The notes under the pieces are model-generated. The model was not told the DNA's origin, ran no database searches, and worked only from the letters and a program-made list of their open reading frames with translations. Of a stretch of 6,046 bases of DNA, positions 5,562 to 6,046 are shown piece by piece (position 1 is the first letter of the stretch; each line of letters starts with the position of its first letter). The DNA comes from Deltaproteobacteria bacterium. Lineage in GTDB: Bacteria; Desulfobacterota; DSM-4660; Desulfatiglandales; HGW-15. Both the position numbers and the translations under genes were made by a program. The DNA lies in NCBI GenBank assembly GCA_019308525.1, contig JAFDIC010000374.1, positions 1 to 6,046 on the forward strand. The letters run 5' to 3'.

Positions 5562-6046
5562 GATAACCCTCCACTTGTACTTTCTCATGTCCTCTATCCT
5601 GGTCACCGGTCCCTTGCGGTTGAGAAAGGCCTTGAACCCGTGATCCGCAATTCCTCCATAATAGAGACCCTTTGGCTTGAACTGGGCAGCAATCTTTTCG
5701 CCGATGGGGCTGGCCATCACGGCGTACATTTCCTTCTCTTTACCGAACATGAAGGGGAGAGAGGTCAGGGCAATTTGAGGCACGAATTCCGTAAGGGCAG
5801 GACCTGCGACGGAGGTTATCTCAAGGGTCCCCACCTAGAGGGCCTCAAGCATCTGTATGTGACTGCCCAGTTGTCCCTTGGGATGAACAGAACACTTGAT
5901 CCTGCCTCCCGATTCCCTTTCCACATATTGGGCAAAGTACTCGGCGGCCTTGTGCTGGGCATGCATGGGCGGGGCGACGTGGCCGAACCTCATGCGGATC
6001 ACCTTGGCGAAAATAACTTGTGGGGCCATGAAAAGGAAAACCAGGA
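5553..6046 (-). pseudogene. dctP: TRAP transporter solute-binding protein DctP, broken remnant
   Basis: This is the N-terminal half of a periplasmic TRAP (DctP family) binding protein, which captures carboxylates for DctQM. It runs off the right edge: in-frame LVFLFMAPQVIFA upstream of RMRFGHVAPP is the end of a signal peptide, so the true start is outside. The frame then reads GQLGSHIQMLEAL, a TAG at 5837-5835, and continues in the same frame as VGTLEITSVAGPALTEF. Family members normally have Gln at this spot (LEAxQLGTLE), so a CAG to TAG change explains it. The frame continues through FKAFLNRKGPVTRIEDMRK to KWRVIPNA, where homology stops abruptly near 5553. About half of the roughly 330-residue protein is left. 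Stop plus deletion make a pseudogene; readthrough is unlikely to rescue it because the C-terminal lobe is gone. Confidence 0.88.

Noticed and set aside
5835..5837. TAG in dctP as a possible pyrrolysine or programmed readthrough codon
   Set aside because: DctP proteins are not known to carry pyrrolysine, the family has Gln here, and the same gene is also truncated by a deletion, so a plain nonsense mutation is simpler.

Overview
The window looks like a chromosomal, accessory-flavoured stretch from a Gram-negative bacterium. It carries lipoproteins with SPII lipoboxes, an exported MliC-type protein and a TRAP dicarboxylate-type transporter. The gene content (RAYT-type transposase, TRAP transporter beside a B3/B4 protein, M48-PDZ lipoprotein) would fit a Desulfobacterota/deltaproteobacterial genome, but that taxonomic call is inference from gene style and not a database result.

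Layout: only the first gene reads on the + strand. It is the C-terminal part of a REP-associated (Y1/RAYT-type) transposase (1-330), cut by the window edge. A bidirectional hairpin terminator (about 366-403) separates it from a convergent cold-shock protein gene (423-623, -). The cold-shock gene has a long non-coding leader with two notable RNA structures, one of which perfectly pairs with its own Shine-Dalgarno sequence. Further along on the - strand lie an exported three-part MliC/COG3650-type protein (992-1879, true start probably slightly further upstream), an M48 metalloprotease lipoprotein with an internal PDZ domain (2096-3172), and a small lipoprotein of unknown family (3376-3840). These three envelope genes are separated by gaps of about 200 bases and look like single transcription units rather than an operon.

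The right-hand third is a former operon read on the - strand. It begins beyond the right edge with dctP (TRAP solute-binding protein), which is broken by an in-frame TAG. It is then joined out of frame to the C-terminal half of dctM, so the end of dctP, all of dctQ and the start of dctM are gone. Downstream of the dead transporter sit a tiny 27-codon ORF with a good ribosome binding site and an intact B3/B4-domain protein (4022-4678), linked by an ATGA start/stop overlap.

No CRISPR array, tRNA, rRNA or complete mobile element is visible. I see no clearly new multi-gene system. The points most worth a second look are the SD-sequestering hairpin in front of the cold-shock gene, the TRAP operon deletion scar with its nonsense codon, and the coupled micro-ORF in front of the B3/B4 gene.
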